Shown here one piece after another: positions 62,998 to 64,000 of a stretch of DNA of 64,000 nucleotides. Within the stretch, counting starts at the first letter, position 1, and the number at the start of each line of letters is the position of its first letter. The stretch spans positions 291,501 to 355,500 of the forward strand of contig NZ_CP120679.1 of assembly GCF_029537375.1 (NCBI RefSeq), read 5' to 3'. The DNA is from Bacillus sp. HSf4 (GTDB taxonomy: Bacteria; Bacillota; Bacilli; Bacillales; Bacillaceae). Made by a program: the position numbers and the translations under genes. Below the pieces are notes generated by a model. That model saw only the letters and a list, made by a program, of their open reading frames with translations, was not told where the DNA came from and made no database searches.

Positions 62998-64000
62998 ATG
63001 AGACACCCCCTGAAAGAGTTGAAAGGTTTTCGCGAGTTTGCAGAAGAAGAAATGAAGCGGTGGAAAGTGCCCGGCGCTGCGGTTGGCATCATTAAAGACG
63101 ATGAGATCATCATGGCGGAAGGGTTCGGCTATAAAGACAAAGAAAGGAATTTAAAAGTGAATCCGGAGACCGTGTTTGCCATCGGTTCGGGGACTAAGGC
63201 TTTTACAACAGCAGCGATGGCGATTCTGGCTGATGAAGGAAAGCTGGAATGGGATAAGCCTGTCAGGGAATACCTGCCGGAGTTTCACATGCATGATCCT
63301 GTAGCGACTGAACGGATGACCCCAAGGGATTTGACATGCCACCGTTCCGGACTTCCCCGGCATGATATGATGTGGTACAACTCCCCTTTTTCAAGGGAGG
63401 AGCTCCTCAGGCGCATTCGCTATTTGGAGCCGAACAAGGATTTTCGTTCGATTTGGCAGTATCAAAATCTCATGTATATGACAGCCGGTCTTCTGGCGGG
63501 AAGAGTGGCCGGCACGACCTGGGAAGGGCTTGTGCAAGAGCGGCTGTTTGAGCCTTTAAAAATGACATCAAGCAATTTTTCGGTTGAGGATATGAAAAAG
63601 CAGCCGGATCATTCCTTGCCATATCAAGAAAAAGCCGGATCAGCAGAACAAATTCCATTTCGCAATATCGATGCGATCGGGCCGGCAGGTTCCATCAATT
63701 CGAATGTGCTGGATATGGCCAACTGGGTGAGGTTCCAGCTTGGCAGCGGAGAGTTCAGCGGCATTTTATCGGCCGGGAGCCTGAATGAAATGCATACTCC
63801 TTATATTCCATGCGACCCGTTCATGAAAGCGAAAGAGATCCCAATTTCAAGCTATGGGCTTGGCTGGATCATCGAGCCGTACAGGGGATACCGCATGATT
63901 CACCACGGAGGAAATATCGACGGCTTTTCATCGCTTGTCTCTTTCATGCCTGACGAAAAAATCGGCGTCGTCATTTTGACCAATATGAACGCCAGCCTGC
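62998..64000 (+). CDS. Serine hydrolase (class C beta-lactamase-like), cut by the window end
   Basis: 334 residues are visible, reading MRHPLKELKGFREFAEEEMK and onward without signal peptide. The nucleophile motif SGTK (AIGSGTKAFTTAAM, near residue 63), Tyr-x-Asn (YQNLMY) and HHGG near residue 303 are those of the beta-lactamase/penicillin-binding-like esterases. AGAGGAG precedes the ATG. A C-terminal domain may lie beyond the window. Probably an esterase or D-amino peptidase rather than a true beta-lactamase. Confidence 0.8.
   Translation, partial: MRHPLKELKGFREFAEEEMKRWKVPGAAVGIIKDDEIIMAEGFGYKDKERNLKVNPETVFAIGSGTKAFTTAAMAILADEGKLEWDKPVREYLPEFHMHDPVATERMTPRDLTCHRSGLPRHDMMWYNSPFSREELLRRIRYLEPNKDFRSIWQYQNLMYMTAGLLAGRVAGTTWEGLVQERLFEPLKMTSSNFSVEDMKKQPDHSLPYQEKAGSAEQIPFRNIDAIGPAGSINSNVLDMANWVRFQLGSGEFSGILSAGSLNEMHTPYIPCDPFMKAKEIPISSYGLGWIIEPYRGYRMIHHGGNIDGFSSLVSFMPDEKIGVVILTNMNASL

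Noticed and set aside
1..64000. CRISPR arrays, tRNA or rRNA genes and intact insertion sequences
   Set aside because: Read for regularly spaced repeats, cloverleaf-like segments and transposase frames; none found by eye.

Overview
The window looks like chromosome of the Bacillus licheniformis group (B. licheniformis, B. paralicheniformis or a close relative). The evidence is a blaP-blaI-blaR1 penicillinase locus of the licheniformis type, the rtpA anti-TRAP operon under a T-box with a tryptophan specifier, and many genes whose relatives sit in the ycbA-yccC region of B. subtilis (glnK-glnL, phoD-tatAd-tatCd, ycbC-ycbD-gudP-gudD-ycbG-garD, ycbLMNO, a ycbJ-like gene, rtpA-ycbK, ansZ). Gene order differs from my memory of B. 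subtilis: the bla locus and the phoD-tat block lie between glnKL and the glucarate genes. I cannot fix the species from sequence alone.

Layout. 0.3-2.6 kb: glutamine-sensing two-component system. 2.7-6.8 kb: a GNAT acetyltransferase, then the bla repressor/sensor pair divergent from the lipoprotein beta-lactamase, with three operators between them. 7.1-9.9 kb: PhoD and its dedicated Tat translocase behind a PhoP-box promoter. 10.0-17.9 kb: glucarate/galactarate uptake and catabolism with its own FadR-type regulator; two promoters share an identical candidate operator and several catabolite-repression-like sites are visible. 18.0-21.4 kb: YcbLM two-component system and YcbNO ABC exporter.

21.4-29.2 kb is an accessory island around an LXG/polymorphic-toxin locus: a lipoprotein, a lipase-like protein, a DUF3900-like protein, a 5'-truncated toxin with an Imm8-like immunity gene, a decayed hsdS, a partial duplication and orphan coding remnants. 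29.4-30.7 kb carries a macrolide-phosphotransferase-like gene preceded by a 12-codon leader peptide with an Arg-Phe-Arg motif, two tandem terminators and complementary leader segments. I read this as a ribosome-stalling attenuator, the most interesting regulatory device in the window.

30.9-41.3 kb: MarR regulator and acyl-CoA synthetase, a serpin lipoprotein, a candidate sigma-D-driven secreted-protein operon, a MerR/TipA regulator, a 25-residue holin-like (type I) toxin gene, the T-box/rtpA/ycbK operon, an RDD protein and a SEC-C protein. 41.4-42.8 kb: a flagellin gene outside any flagellar cluster, with sigma-D promoter and CsrA-type leader hairpin. 43.4-47.8 kb: a lantibiotic self-protection ABC transporter with SpaRK/NisRK-type regulators but no recognisable biosynthesis genes. 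47.8-52.8 kb: a frameshifted LysR gene, an AT-rich tautomerase/CMD/SDR cassette with a remnant of a second SDR, and a two-part methyltransferase. 52.9-64 kb: a lipoprotein, a YfcC-type transporter divergent from an M20 amidohydrolase, AnsZ asparaginase, GNAT, amidase, PepF, a small stress membrane protein with a sigma-B-like promoter, and a serine hydrolase cut by the window end. I saw no rRNA or tRNA gene, CRISPR array or intact insertion sequence.
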